A stretch of 64,000 nucleotides of DNA, taken from the NCBI RefSeq assembly GCF_002797875.1, contig NZ_PGFC01000001.1:558001-622000 (forward strand). Direction: 5' to 3'. Numbering within the stretch: the stretch's first letter is position 1; the number at the start of each line of letters is the position of its first letter. The position numbers and the translations under genes were made by a program. This document shows, one piece after another, positions 18,164 to 27,109 of the stretch. The stretch comes from Pseudoscardovia suis. Its GTDB lineage: Bacteria > Actinomycetota > Actinomycetes > Actinomycetales > Bifidobacteriaceae. The notes beneath the pieces are model-generated. The model was not told the origin of the DNA. It saw nothing but the letters and a program-made list of their open reading frames with translations, and made no database searches.

Positions 18164-19552
18164 TCAGTCATCGTCATCATGTTCCGTGGCGTATTCCAGC
18201 GTTGTGATGGCGTTTGCGTTCAACGTCAGCTTGTCGCTGCGGGACACGGAGATCGAAATGCCCAGGTCTTGAATCGACTCATAGAGTTTGGGGTTATGCA
18301 CCTCGTCCACGCCCTGCAACAGGCTGTCGGCATCACCTATGGCTTGTATCGTGTACGGCGATTGGATGGCGGTCACGCCGATGAGTATCTTGCCGCCCGC
18401 CGAACGGATGGATGTCTCGGGCCCCAGGCGTTCGTCATTGACACTGATGCCTTCGGCGCCCATCGCCCACAGGCGGTCGACGAACAGCTGGATGTCGGTG
18501 TCCGTCACTTTGCGTCCGGACGTGCCCGAGACGCGCGCCCCCGTCGTGCCGTCCGCCGAATCATCCGGCAGCGCAGGATCGGCAATCGTGACGGTGATGC
18601 CCGGACCTTCGATGGCGCTCGTTCCATTGGCGATCCCGTCGGTGGAAGGCGCCTTCACTGCTTCGGAAGAACCGGATGACAGATCATCGATCTGCTTGCG
18701 CAGCTGCTGGACTTCGGTCTGCAGCTCGGTGGAGCGCTTGACCAGGCCAGCCAGCTGATTCGCCTCCTCCTGCCGCACCTTCTCGCGCGTATTGCCATGC
18801 AGCGATTGCACCGCAATGACGCACACGATGCCGATGACCACGCACAGGAAGAAAGCGATGACGCGCATGCTCCAGCGCACGAATGGCTTCTCGGCGCGTC
18901 GATACAGCATCGCGTCTTCGAACAGCGGATCGACCGGACGGTTGATCAGGTCGTCAATCAGATGAAGCGACTCATCCTGCATGGTGCGTCGCCGTGTGCG
19001 GGGCCGCACCTCATGCTGGGAGTCCTCGACATGCTGGTGCGTCAGCAGGTGATAGGCATGCGAAAACGCAACCCTGGTGTGATGCGGCGTGAAGATGGGG
19101 CTGAAAGACGCCGGCATGTCTGCAGTGTCGCCGGACTCGCCGCTCTCCCCTGCCGACGCCTCGGATGCATTGTTCGACGAACCGTCACCGGCGGAATCAC
19201 CGCCGGAATCATCATTTGAATTACTGCTGGAATCACTGCTGGAATCATCATCGGCGAACGCCATTTCGTCAGGCGTGACGTCATCGCTTGAAAATTCGAC
19301 GGAACTGGAAATATCGGACGAAAAGGTCGAATGCGAGTAATCATGCCCGGCCCGGGAATTGACTTTCTCCCCATCCCACAGCACCACGCGCTGCGGGGCA
19401 TGGAGCGCCACGAAATCACCGACCGGTTCTTCTTCCGTCTCGCGCAGCAGTTCCGCCATCTCAGCGTGATGCACCGACGCCGGATGGCGTTCGGTCTGGG
19501 AGGCATCCTCCCCGGGCAGATTCTGCTGCGGCTTCGACCGGTCCCCTGCCAT
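18164..19552 (-). CDS. DUF881-family membrane protein (first copy, long N-terminus)
   Basis: A 462-residue protein. The ATG at 19552 overlaps the pgsA stop by one base (TAATG) and fixes the start. The first ~225 residues are cytosolic and contain a Ser/Asp/Asn-rich stretch (about residues 80-145) that is probably disordered. A membrane helix follows (VIAFFLCVVIGIVCVIAVQS), then a coiled coil (KRSTELQTEVQQLRKQIDDL), then the DUF881 domain. The C-terminus ends in acidic EHDDDD. It is the paralogue of the gene two positions downstream, with a much longer cytosolic part. Confidence 0.83.
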   Translation of the reverse strand: MAGDRSKPQQNLPGEDASQTERHPASVHHAEMAELLRETEEEPVGDFVALHAPQRVVLWDGEKVNSRAGHDYSHSTFSSDISSSVEFSSDDVTPDEMAFADDDSSSDSSSNSNDDSGGDSAGDGSSNNASEASAGESGESGDTADMPASFSPIFTPHHTRVAFSHAYHLLTHQHVEDSQHEVRPRTRRRTMQDESLHLIDDLINRPVDPLFEDAMLYRRAEKPFVRWSMRVIAFFLCVVIGIVCVIAVQSLHGNTREKVRQEEANQLAGLVKRSTELQTEVQQLRKQIDDLSSGSSEAVKAPSTDGIANGTSAIEGPGITVTIADPALPDDSADGTTGARVSGTSGRKVTDTDIQLFVDRLWAMGAEGISVNDERLGPETSIRSAGGKILIGVTAIQSPYTIQAIGDADSLLQGVDEVHNPKLYESIQDLGISISVSRSDKLTLNANAITTLEYATEHDDDD

Positions 19553-20205
19553 TACGCGGATTCCTTTGCGCCCGCAGGTCCGCCGGCCTGCCCATGGCGG
19601 CGTGCAGCAAGCTCCTGTCGAATCAACCCGACACCTTGGTGGATGTAGATGAATCCGGCAATCCAATACAGCGTGCACCCCCAGATGGCGCATGCGTCGC
19701 CGCCGTAATGCAACACGTTGAAGAGCCTGCCCGAGCCCAATTCTGAAATGATGAACACGGGCACGGTGATCATCAGCATGGCTGTCGCCGCCTTGCCCAC
19801 GAAATGCACCGGCAGCGGCCCGTAGCCGAATTGCGCCAGGCACAGGATCTGAATCCCCAATACCACTTCGCGCAATGCAACGAGGACAAGCACCCACCAC
19901 GGCACGATCCCAACCCAAGCGAGGGCGAGCATGGAACAGATAATGAGCAGTCTGTCGGCAATGGGGTCAAGCAGCTGGCCGAGTTTGGTGACCTGGTTGT
20001 AGCGACGCGCGATGTAACCGTCCACGCCGTCGGAGGCGCAGGAGGCCGCCAGCACGACGAGACTGGCGAAAAGGTGATGGTGCATGACCAATGCGGTGAT
20101 GAAAGGAATGGAGACGATGCGCAGCATGCTGATGACGTTAGGCACCGTGAAAATCTTGTCTGTGGGCGCAGGGCTGAACCTGCGCTTGAGCTGGCGGATT
20201 GCCAT
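19552..20205 (-). CDS. pgsA: CDP-alcohol phosphatidyltransferase
   Basis: A membrane enzyme of phospholipid synthesis that transfers a phosphatidyl group from CDP-diacylglycerol to an alcohol, probably glycerol-3-phosphate. The 217-residue protein has the family metal-binding motif (DGxDGxxAR then GxxxDxxxD) in SDGVDGYIARR and GQLLDPIADR, and several membrane helices. The ATG at 20205 has GGAAGGAGA about 6 nt upstream; an in-frame ATG further up lacks a ribosome binding site. It is the first gene of the six-gene operon ending with ftsR. PgsA or a cardiolipin-synthase-like role cannot be distinguished by eye. Confidence 0.88.
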   Translation of the reverse strand: MAIRQLKRRFSPAPTDKIFTVPNVISMLRIVSIPFITALVMHHHLFASLVVLAASCASDGVDGYIARRYNQVTKLGQLLDPIADRLLIICSMLALAWVGIVPWWVLVLVALREVVLGIQILCLAQFGYGPLPVHFVGKAATAMLMITVPVFIISELGSGRLFNVLHYGGDACAIWGCTLYWIAGFIYIHQGVGLIRQELAARRHGQAGGPAGAKESA

Positions 20206-20286
20206 TGTGTCTCCTTCCATGCGACGCGCGCATTCACACACATCGTACAGCCATCATGGCCGCGAAGTCGAAGAGAAGCAAAGCAT

Positions 20287-20324
20287 GACGCCGCCCACGT
20301 GCCTATGCAGGCAGGGGCGGCGTC
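20287..20324 (-). terminator. Probable terminator of the hisG transcript
   Basis: GACGCCGCCC (20287-20296) pairs with GGGCGGCGTC (20315-20324). On the minus strand a T/C-rich tract follows (ATGCTTTGCTTCTCTTC). It lies 39 nt after the hisG stop. Confidence 0.6.
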
Positions 20325-20362
20325 AGCAGCGATCTCGACAAGTGATGAGTGCAGGGCGTGGC

Positions 20363-21214
20363 TTACATACGCGATGCTTGCAGCGCCGTGACGATGATGG
20401 CGCGGGCGCCGGCATCGTAAAGCCGATCCATGATGGAATTGACCTGGCCCTTGGGCACCATCACACGCACTGCCGCCCATTCGGAATCATGCAGCGGAGA
20501 GATGGTCGGGGATTCGAACCCGGGCGTGATCTCGATGGCGGCGGGAATGTCGGACTGCTTGATGTCGTAATCCATGAGCACATAGTGGTGCGCCGTGAGC
20601 ACGCCCTTGAGGCGACGCTCGAACACCTGCAGCTCCGGATTGCTCTCATTGACGCGCGGGGACTTCACCAGCACGGCTTCGGACTTGACGATCGGTTCGC
20701 CGAACACCCTCAGGCCGGCGTTGCGCAGCGTGGTTCCGGTGGACACCACGTCTGCGATGAGATCGGCGACGCCGAGGTGCACGGAGGATTCAACAGCGCC
20801 ATCCAGGTGCACGACCTTGGCGTTGATGCCATGCGCAGTGAGGTAATCGTGCAGCAGCTTGTCGTAGGATGTGGCGACGCGCAGACCGTTGATGTCTTCG
20901 ATTCGCTCGATGGAGGAATCCTTCGGCGCTGCGAAGCGGAACGTCGATGCACCGTAGCCCAGCTGCATGTATTCGGTCGCTTCGGTCTCGGTGTTGAGCA
21001 GCATGTCGCGGCCGGTCAGGCCCAGGTCGATGTTGCCGGCGCCCACGTACACGGCGATGTCGAGCGGACGCAGATAGAACAGCTCGATGCCGTTCTCTTC
21101 ATCGTTGACGACGAGCTGGCGCGGATTGGTACGAAGCTTATAGCCGGATTCCTCCAGGAGGTTCCACGACGGTTCCGACAGCATGCCCTTGTTAGGCACT
21201 GCAATTCTCAGCAT
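20363..21214 (-). CDS. hisG: ATP phosphoribosyltransferase HisG (long form)
   Basis: First enzyme of histidine synthesis, joining ATP and PRPP; inhibited by histidine. At 283 residues it is the long, HisZ-independent form with a C-terminal regulatory domain (about residues 210-283). The opening [14 protein letters not shown] and the loop [15 protein letters not shown] are typical PRPP-site features. It lies 48 nt after hisE on the same strand. Confidence 0.96.
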   Translation of the reverse strand: MLRIAVPNKGMLSEPSWNLLEESGYKLRTNPRQLVVNDEENGIELFYLRPLDIAVYVGAGNIDLGLTGRDMLLNTETEATEYMQLGYGASTFRFAAPKDSSIERIEDINGLRVATSYDKLLHDYLTAHGINAKVVHLDGAVESSVHLGVADLIADVVSTGTTLRNAGLRVFGEPIVKSEAVLVKSPRVNESNPELQVFERRLKGVLTAHHYVLMDYDIKQSDIPAAIEITPGFESPTISPLHDSEWAAVRVMVPKGQVNSIMDRLYDAGARAIIVTALQASRM

Positions 21215-21262
21215 GTTCTTGCCTTTCGGTTGTCCATTACGAAGTCATCGACGAGAGGCGCG

Positions 21263-21538
21263 TCACAGGTAACGGTAGACGTCGTCGAGGGTGATGCCAT
21301 GCTTGATCATCATGACCTGCACGTGATACAGAAGCTGGCTCATCTCTTCAGCAGTGCGGTCGGCGCCCTCATATTCCGCGGCGATCCAGGTCTCGGATGC
21401 TTCCTCGACGATCTTCTTGCCGATGAAGTGCGTGCCCTTGTCGAGTTCGTCAACGGTGAGCGAACCTTCGGGACGGGTCCGGGCCTTTTCGCTGAGCTCT
21501 GCGAACAATTCCTCGAATGTCTTGCGTGATTGTGCCAT
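21263..21538 (-). CDS. hisE: Phosphoribosyl-ATP pyrophosphatase HisE
   Basis: Second step of histidine synthesis, hydrolysing phosphoribosyl-ATP to phosphoribosyl-AMP. The 91-residue protein is a single HisE domain of the MazG-like fold, with the metal-binding EEASE motif ([17 protein letters not shown]). HisI, fused to HisE in many bacteria, is a separate gene at 28711-29205. Directly upstream, the sequence TGTCGGTTCT occurs twice in a row (about 21541-21563). Confidence 0.95.
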   Translation of the reverse strand: MAQSRKTFEELFAELSEKARTRPEGSLTVDELDKGTHFIGKKIVEEASETWIAAEYEGADRTAEEMSQLLYHVQVMMIKHGITLDDVYRYL

Positions 21539-21584
21539 TGTGTCGGTTCTCTTGTGTCGGTTCTGGGATTTTCTCTGACGTGAT

Positions 21585-21623
21585 GCTTCCTGACGGCGGT
21601 CGGCGAAGGAGCCGTCAGGAAGC
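21585..21623 (-). terminator. Hairpin between rpe and hisE
   Basis: A perfect 13-bp stem, GCTTCCTGACGGC (21585-21597) with its complement at 21611-21623. There is no T-tract on the minus strand, so it may be an attenuator or RNA-stability element rather than a full terminator. Confidence 0.5.
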
Positions 21624-21648
21624 CGGCTGCGCGATGCGCGAGCCTGTG

Positions 21649-22317
21649 CTATGCGCGGAATGCGGCCTGCGCGTTGTTGCGGATCTGGTCGATGGCGGCC
21701 GCGCGGTCCTCGGCGCCATACACGGCGGAACCAGCGACAAGCACGTCGGCGCCAGCCTCGGCCACGATATGCGCGGTGGAGGGGCTCACGCCACCGTCAA
21801 CCTGGATATGCGTGTCAAGGCCGCGGCGGGTGATCTCGTCACGCAGGCGACGCACCTTGCCCATCTGGTTGCCCAGGAACTTCTGGCCGCCGAATCCCGG
21901 CTCCACGGTCATAATGAGAATCATGTCGAATTCCTCGAGGATGTCGAAGATCGGCTCGACGGGCTCAGCCGGGCGGACGGCGAAGCAGGCCTTGACGCCC
22001 ATGTCATGCAGTTGGCGTGCAAGACGGACCGGGGCGTGCGTGGCGCCCATGTGGAAGGTCACGGAGTCGGCGCCGCACTTGGCGAATTCCGGCGCCCAGC
22101 GGTCGGGGTCCTCGATCATCAGATGCACGTCGACGGGCAGGTCCGTCACTTCGCAGATGCGCTTGACGATGGGCTCGCCGAGCGTGAGGTTGGGCACGAA
22201 ATGATGGTCCATCACGTCCACATGGACGAGGTCGGCGTTGGCGATGGCCTTCAAATCCCTTTCAAGGTTGCAGAAGTCGGCGGACAGGATGCTCGGTGCG
22301 ATCTGAATGCTAGTCAT
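21649..22317 (-). CDS. rpe: Ribulose-phosphate 3-epimerase
   Basis: Interconverts ribulose-5-phosphate and xylulose-5-phosphate. This step supports the bifid shunt and PRPP supply for the his and trp genes around it. A TIM barrel of 222 residues with the signatures [38 protein letters not shown] and QVDGGV. The ATG at 22317 was chosen because family members begin close to the [10 protein letters not shown] strand; another ATG lies three codons upstream and neither has a strong ribosome binding site. Confidence 0.95.
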   Translation of the reverse strand: MTSIQIAPSILSADFCNLERDLKAIANADLVHVDVMDHHFVPNLTLGEPIVKRICEVTDLPVDVHLMIEDPDRWAPEFAKCGADSVTFHMGATHAPVRLARQLHDMGVKACFAVRPAEPVEPIFDILEEFDMILIMTVEPGFGGQKFLGNQMGKVRRLRDEITRRGLDTHIQVDGGVSPSTAHIVAEAGADVLVAGSAVYGAEDRAAAIDQIRNNAQAAFRA

Positions 22318-22389
22318 GGCTCTCATTCTATGGTTGTTGGGCGACTTACGCCGCGTTTGTGCACGATGTGGATGGCGCGGGGCGGCGGG

Positions 22390-23676
22390 TCACGCGTCGG
22401 CTGCCGTATCTGCAGGCGCTTCCCCACTGGATTCGCCCTCGGGTTCGTTCGGCGCATCGGATGCAGACGATTCGCCCTCGGCGTCCGGCGTGGGTTCGCC
22501 TTCGGCGCTCGCATCATCCGCATCATCCGCAACATCCGTTGGGGATTGCGTGGATTCACCCTTGGCCTGTGTGGATTCGTCCTGAGCCTGAGTGGGTTCC
22601 TCGGCGGGTTCCTCGGTGGGTTCCCCTGCGGATTCTTTGGTGGATCCCTCTGCGGATTCCACAGTGGACTCCACAGTGGACCCCCATTGGGATTCTTCGG
22701 ATTTGCCCTCGGCTTTCTTATACGCATTCTGGCGATTGTTGCGTTCGCGCTGGCGACGCGCAGCCTCCTGCTCCTCTTCGGTGCGCTGGCGTTCCTCGGC
22801 GCGCGTGATGCCGAAAAGCTTGTCGGACAGCAGCGGCGTGGGCTGGCCGAACCGCTGCACCAGCATGAAGCCCACGATGCCCAGGATGAACACGACAAGC
22901 GACACCCATACGTTGATGCGCACGCCCAGGAACTCATGCGCATAGTCGATGCGCAGGTATTCAATCCAGGTGCGCCCCAGCGTGTACCACATCACGTAGC
23001 AGCAGAACAGGCATCCGGCGTTGAGCTTGTTGACGAGCTTCTTGCCCAGCCACACGAGCAGCGCGGCGCCAATGAGGTTCCAGATCATCTCATACAGGAA
23101 CGTCGGCTGAAACAGCGTGTCGGAGGGGCACACCTTACCGTCGTAGCACATCTCATAGGTGCCGATGGCGCCCTTCGCGTTCGGATTGAGTTTCAAACCC
23201 CACGGCAGCGTCGTCGGCGCGCCGTACAGCTCCTGATTGAACCAGTTGCCCAGACGGCCGATGGCCTGCGCGACGAGCAATGCCGGCGCCACGGCGTCCG
23301 CGAGCAGTGGCATGGGGTAATGCTTGTGGCGGCACCACGCCCAGGCGCCGAGAGCACCGAAGAGGATGCCACCCCAGATTCCCAGGCCTCCCTGCCAGAT
23401 GCGGAAGATGTCGGCGAAGTTGCCGTTTGCCCCGAAGAAGCGCTCGGGCGTCGTGATCACGTGATACAGGCGGGCTCCGACGATGCCGCAGGGCACGGCG
23501 ATGATCGCGATGTCAAGGATCTGATCGAAATCTCCGCCGAGCCTCTTCCACCGCTTGTTGGTGATAGCGACGGCGGCGATGATGCCCAGCAAGATCATGA
23601 GGGCGTACATGCGAATCGTGACAGGCCCGATGTTGATGCTGGAAAATCCCGGCGATGGGATATAGGCGAGGTTCAT
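22390..23676 (-). CDS. lgt: Prolipoprotein diacylglyceryl transferase with acidic C-terminal tail
   Basis: Transfers a diacylglyceryl group from phosphatidylglycerol to the Cys of prolipoproteins. Residues 1-290 are a multi-helix membrane core with the Lgt signature GRLGNWFNQELYG and an upstream GGLGIWGG motif. The remaining ~138 residues are a cytosolic extension: first Arg/Glu/Gln-rich (EEEQEAARRQRERNNRQ), then a Glu/Ser/Thr/Pro/Ala tail with short repeats such as STVES, EPTEEPAEEP and ESTQ. Most Lgt proteins end near 280 residues. The ATG at 23676 has AAGGA about 9 nt upstream. Confidence 0.95.
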   Translation of the reverse strand: MNLAYIPSPGFSSINIGPVTIRMYALMILLGIIAAVAITNKRWKRLGGDFDQILDIAIIAVPCGIVGARLYHVITTPERFFGANGNFADIFRIWQGGLGIWGGILFGALGAWAWCRHKHYPMPLLADAVAPALLVAQAIGRLGNWFNQELYGAPTTLPWGLKLNPNAKGAIGTYEMCYDGKVCPSDTLFQPTFLYEMIWNLIGAALLVWLGKKLVNKLNAGCLFCCYVMWYTLGRTWIEYLRIDYAHEFLGVRINVWVSLVVFILGIVGFMLVQRFGQPTPLLSDKLFGITRAEERQRTEEEQEAARRQRERNNRQNAYKKAEGKSEESQWGSTVESTVESAEGSTKESAGEPTEEPAEEPTQAQDESTQAKGESTQSPTDVADDADDASAEGEPTPDAEGESSASDAPNEPEGESSGEAPADTAADA

Positions 23677-23848
23677 GTTGAGGAATCCTTCTTCCGTGCG
23701 AAACAAGAATCGTTCATTCTTCACTATCGAATCTTCACAAAGTGTAGCGGCGCGCGGCGACGCAAGCCCCGCACTCAGCCGCTCCACTACTGTCGGTCTC
23801 AGCCTCCCGGGCCGTAGATACCACCGGTAACACTTCGTATCACATGCG

Positions 23849-23894
23849 GATGCCCGCCGCACAAGCCCCTAGGAGAGCTCATGCGGCGGGCATC
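23849..23894 (-). terminator. Hairpin after trpA
   Basis: A perfect 13-bp stem, GATGCCCGCCGCA (23849-23861) with TGCGGCGGGCATC (23882-23894), lies 25 nt after the trpA stop on the minus strand. No T-tract follows. Confidence 0.55.
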
Positions 23895-23919
23895 ATGAAT
23901 GGCGGACCGGCGCTGGCAG

Positions 23920-24789
23920 TCAGCGACGCGCGCCGTGAATGCCGTCGGCCAAGCCGGACGCCACGGTGGCGAGCTTGCCGAACGTGGGGTCGTCGAGCAC
24001 GGAATGCACGAGCGCGGAGCCGACGATCACACCGTCGGCGTATTTGCCAATCGTCGCGCCTTGCTCGGGCGTGGACACGCCAATGCCCACGCACACATTG
24101 GTAGCGCCCGCCTTGCGGGTGCGCTCGACGAGCCGCTCCGGCGTCTGGTCAAGCTGCGCGCGCTCGCCGGTCACGCCCATGCGGGCGGACGCATACACGA
24201 AGCCTCGCGTGTTGCTGGCGACGAGGCGCAGGCGTTCATCCGTGGTTTCGGGCGAAACGAGGAACACACGGTCGAGGCCGTAACGGTCGGACGCTTCGAT
24301 CCACTCGCCTGCTTCATCGGGAATCAGGTCGGCGGTGACGAGACCCGCTCCGCCTGCGTTGGCGAAATCACGGGCGAAGCGCAGCACACCGTAATGGAAG
24401 ATGAGATTCCAGTAGCCCATGACCAGCGGGACTGCTCCGGCGTTGGCGACGGTCTCCACGGCATCGAACACACCGGCGATCTTCTCCCCTGCGCGCAGAG
24501 CCGCGAGGCACGCCTCCTGGATGACGGGGCCGTCCATGACGGGATCGGAGTAGGGCAAGCCGATTTCGACGATGTCCACGCCGGAGTCGACGAGGGTGCG
24601 GAACGCGTCGAGCGATGAGGCGGGATTGGGGAATCCATACGGCAGGTAGCCGATGAACGCTGGCGTGTCGGCCTTCTTCAGCTCGGCGAGACGCGTTTCC
24701 GTCTTGCTGGGCTTGGAGGTGAATCCCTTGGGCTGCACGGGCGTGGTGCCCAGCGTGGCGGTGTCAATGGTCGTTGTTGTGTTGGTCAT
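23920..24789 (-). CDS. trpA: Tryptophan synthase alpha subunit
   Basis: Cleaves indole-3-glycerol phosphate to indole and glyceraldehyde-3-phosphate; works as a complex with TrpB. The 289-residue TIM barrel has the conserved VDIVEIGLPYSDPVMDGP segment with the catalytic Asp, and Glu in the FIGYLPYG strand region. Phosphate-site glycines are in GIGVSTPEQ and GVIVGSALV. The N-terminus is extended by about 25 Thr-rich residues. It starts 5 nt after the trpCB stop. Confidence 0.96.
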   Translation of the reverse strand: MTNTTTTIDTATLGTTPVQPKGFTSKPSKTETRLAELKKADTPAFIGYLPYGFPNPASSLDAFRTLVDSGVDIVEIGLPYSDPVMDGPVIQEACLAALRAGEKIAGVFDAVETVANAGAVPLVMGYWNLIFHYGVLRFARDFANAGGAGLVTADLIPDEAGEWIEASDRYGLDRVFLVSPETTDERLRLVASNTRGFVYASARMGVTGERAQLDQTPERLVERTRKAGATNVCVGIGVSTPEQGATIGKYADGVIVGSALVHSVLDDPTFGKLATVASGLADGIHGARR

Positions 24790-24794
24790 GTCAA

Positions 24795-26894
24795 TCAGTC
24801 CTTGTCGCTCGTCGTGGTGCCGTGTGCGCCGTTGGCTTCCAGCGCCTTGCTCTGTTCATCGGTGAGGTATCCGAACCACTTGCCTGCGGTCGCCACGTCC
24901 TTGTCGCCGCGTCCGGAGATGTTGACGACGATGACGGGGTTCTCGTAGCCGCGCTTGATGAGGTCGGCGGCCGCCTTGTAGCAGCCTGCCAGCGCATGGC
25001 TGGATTCGATGGCGGGGATGATGCCTTCGGTTTCGCACAGGTCCTTGAAGGCGTTCATGGCCTCCTGGTCGGTCGCATAGCTGTAGTTGACGCGGCCGAT
25101 GTCCTTGAGCCATGCGTGCTCCGGGCCAACGGATGCGTAGTCAAGGCCTGCGGAGATGGAGTATGTGCTGAGGGTCTGCCCTTCCGCGTCTTCCAGCAGG
25201 TAGGACTTGGCTCCCTGAAACACGCCGAGCTCGCCGGTCCCGTCGGTCAAACGGATGGCGTGCTTGCCGGATTCAGGGCCGTCGCCGCCGGCTTCGTAAC
25301 CGTAGAGATTCACACGCGGGTCGTCGAGGAACGCGTTCATCACGCCGATGGCGTTGGAGCCGCCGCCCACGCATGCGCAGATGGCGTCGGGGTATTCGAT
25401 GCCGTAGTCCTTGATCTGGTCGCGCAGTTCCTCGCCGATGACCTTCTGGAAGTCGCGCACGATCTGCGGGAACGGGTGGGGGCCAGCGACGGTGCCCAGC
25501 AAGTAATGCGTGTCATCGACATTCGTCACCCAGTCGCGCAGCGCCTCGTTGATGGCATCCTTGAGGATGCGGTCGCCGGTGGTCACCTCGACGACCTCAG
25601 CGCCCAGCAGCCGCATGCGGGCAACGTTGAGCGCCTGGCGGCGTGCATCCACCTGCCCCATGTAGATGCGGCACTTGAGCCCCAGCAGCGCGCACACGGT
25701 TGCGGTGGCGACGCCATGCTGGCCGGCGCCTGTCTCCGCGATGACGCGGTGCTTGCCCATGCGCTTGACCAGCAGTGCCTGACCGAGCGCATTGTTGATC
25801 TTGTGGGCGCCGGTATGGTTAAGGTCCTCGCGCTTGAGGAGCACGCGCACGGGAGCGCCCACTGCCTTGCTGACGCGCTCGGAGAAGCGAGGCGCCGCGG
25901 TGAGCGGCGACGGGCGTCCCACGTATTCCTTGTTGAGGCGGCGCAGCTCCTTGAGGAACTCCGGGTCGTTCTTGGCGTCTTCATAGACGCGGGTCAGTTC
26001 GTCGAGAGCCCCGATGAGGGCCTCGGGAACGTAACGACCACCATACTGGCCGTAGTACGGTCCCTCATGCTGGGAAAGAGGCGTTGCTTCCGATGCCTTC
26101 ACTGTCTTACCTACCTTCACTAGTCGTTCCACCGCTTGGGTGTGGTTGTGCGCCGTTGCGACGCCTTCGCCCACGAGCACGGCATCCGCGCCCGCACGGG
26201 CATAGTCTTGCATTTCGATGGCTCCGAAGATGCCGGATTCCGCCACGCAGATGGCATCCTCGGGCAGGTTAGCCGCCAAGGAGCGGTATTTGTCGGTGTC
26301 CACCGACAGGTCCTTGAGATTGCGCGCATTGATGCCGATGATGCGGGCGCCGGCGGCGATGGCACGCTCGATTTCGTCGCGCGTGTGGGTTTCCACGAGG
26401 GCGCTGAGCCCCAGTTCGTGCGTCAACTCGAGCAGATGCTTGAGCTGATCATCATCGAGCGCCGCCACGATGAGCAGCAGCAGGTCGGCGTGATGCAGGC
26501 GCGCCTCATACACCTGGTAATCGGTGGTGATGAAATCCTTGTTGAGCACCGGGATGCTCACACTGGCGCGCACAGCATCAAGGTCATCGAACGAGCCAAG
26601 GAACACGCGTCCCTCCGTGAGCACGGAGATGGCGCTCGCCCCGCCCGCCTCGTATTCGGCTGCCAAGGCACCAGGGTCAGGGATGTCGGTGAGGTGCCCC
26701 TTGGACGGCGATGCGCGTTTGATTTCGGCGATGACCGGCACCTGGTCGTCCCGGCGCAGGTATGCCTTGGCGTCAAGGGGCTGGTATGTGTCGTGGGCGA
26801 CGCGGTCCTTCAATGCTTCAAAGGGAAGGGCCTGTTCCCTTTTCTTCTGGTCGGCGAGGGCGCCCGCCACGAGGGAATCCAATACGGTAGACAT
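24795..26894 (-). CDS. trpCB: Fused indole-3-glycerol-phosphate synthase / tryptophan synthase beta
   Basis: A 699-residue bifunctional enzyme. Residues 1 to about 270 are TrpC, which makes indole-3-glycerol phosphate: [26 protein letters not shown] and VAESGI are visible. Residues from about 280 are TrpB, the PLP enzyme joining indole and serine: the PLP Lys is in [14 protein letters not shown] (about residue 365), the phosphate loop is [10 protein letters not shown], and [13 protein letters not shown] is conserved. With TrpA downstream, three consecutive reactions are encoded side by side, and the fusion could help channel the intermediate. A TTGCAA-17-TAATAC promoter is 72 nt or more upstream. 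Confidence 0.97.
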   Translation of the reverse strand: MSTVLDSLVAGALADQKKREQALPFEALKDRVAHDTYQPLDAKAYLRRDDQVPVIAEIKRASPSKGHLTDIPDPGALAAEYEAGGASAISVLTEGRVFLGSFDDLDAVRASVSIPVLNKDFITTDYQVYEARLHHADLLLLIVAALDDDQLKHLLELTHELGLSALVETHTRDEIERAIAAGARIIGINARNLKDLSVDTDKYRSLAANLPEDAICVAESGIFGAIEMQDYARAGADAVLVGEGVATAHNHTQAVERLVKVGKTVKASEATPLSQHEGPYYGQYGGRYVPEALIGALDELTRVYEDAKNDPEFLKELRRLNKEYVGRPSPLTAAPRFSERVSKAVGAPVRVLLKREDLNHTGAHKINNALGQALLVKRMGKHRVIAETGAGQHGVATATVCALLGLKCRIYMGQVDARRQALNVARMRLLGAEVVEVTTGDRILKDAINEALRDWVTNVDDTHYLLGTVAGPHPFPQIVRDFQKVIGEELRDQIKDYGIEYPDAICACVGGGSNAIGVMNAFLDDPRVNLYGYEAGGDGPESGKHAIRLTDGTGELGVFQGAKSYLLEDAEGQTLSTYSISAGLDYASVGPEHAWLKDIGRVNYSYATDQEAMNAFKDLCETEGIIPAIESSHALAGCYKAAADLIKRGYENPVIVVNISGRGDKDVATAGKWFGYLTDEQSKALEANGAHGTTTSDKD

Positions 26895-26943
26895 AAGAAT
26901 CCTTCTTCACGTGCCGCTGATGGGCTGCTGCAGACCCTATGGG

Positions 26944-26981
26944 TAATACGCGGTATTAGCCTATAGAGAAACTTATTGCAA
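26944..26981 (-). promoter_or_regulatory. Probable promoter of trpCB-trpA with dyad over the -10
   Basis: On the minus strand, TTGCAA (26976-26981) and TAATAC (26953-26958) are 17 bp apart. The -10 is one arm of a 15-bp dyad, TAATAC-CGC-GTATTA (26944-26958), which could be an operator. About 50 nt remain to the trpCB ATG, with GAAGAAGGA as ribosome binding site. Confidence 0.6.
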
Positions 26982-27022
26982 TATCTGCCTTGCGGCACGG
27001 GTACGGTTATGGGAAATTTCAT

Positions 27023-27055
27023 GTGTGCATGCGTGAGTCACTCACACACGCACAA
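27023..27055. repeat. Imperfect palindrome between trpE and trpCB
   Basis: A dyad centred near 27039 has the perfect core GTGAGTCACTCAC, and GTGTGCATGC is roughly mirrored by ACACGCACA on the other side. It lies about 60 bp upstream of the predicted promoter. It could be a regulator site or the remains of a trpE terminator. Confidence 0.45.
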
Positions 27056-27109
27056 GGGACGCGGGGGTTTTCATCTGGTGTGCCTGCCATATCCCGGGCA
27101 GGACGGTGT

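Noticed and set aside
20084-23817. Two very long open frames on the plus strand (about 480 and 766 codons)
   Set aside because: They lie antisense to hisG, hisE, rpe and lgt, which have clear families and ribosome binding sites. Their translations are Arg/His/Gly-rich and look like G+C-driven shadows.
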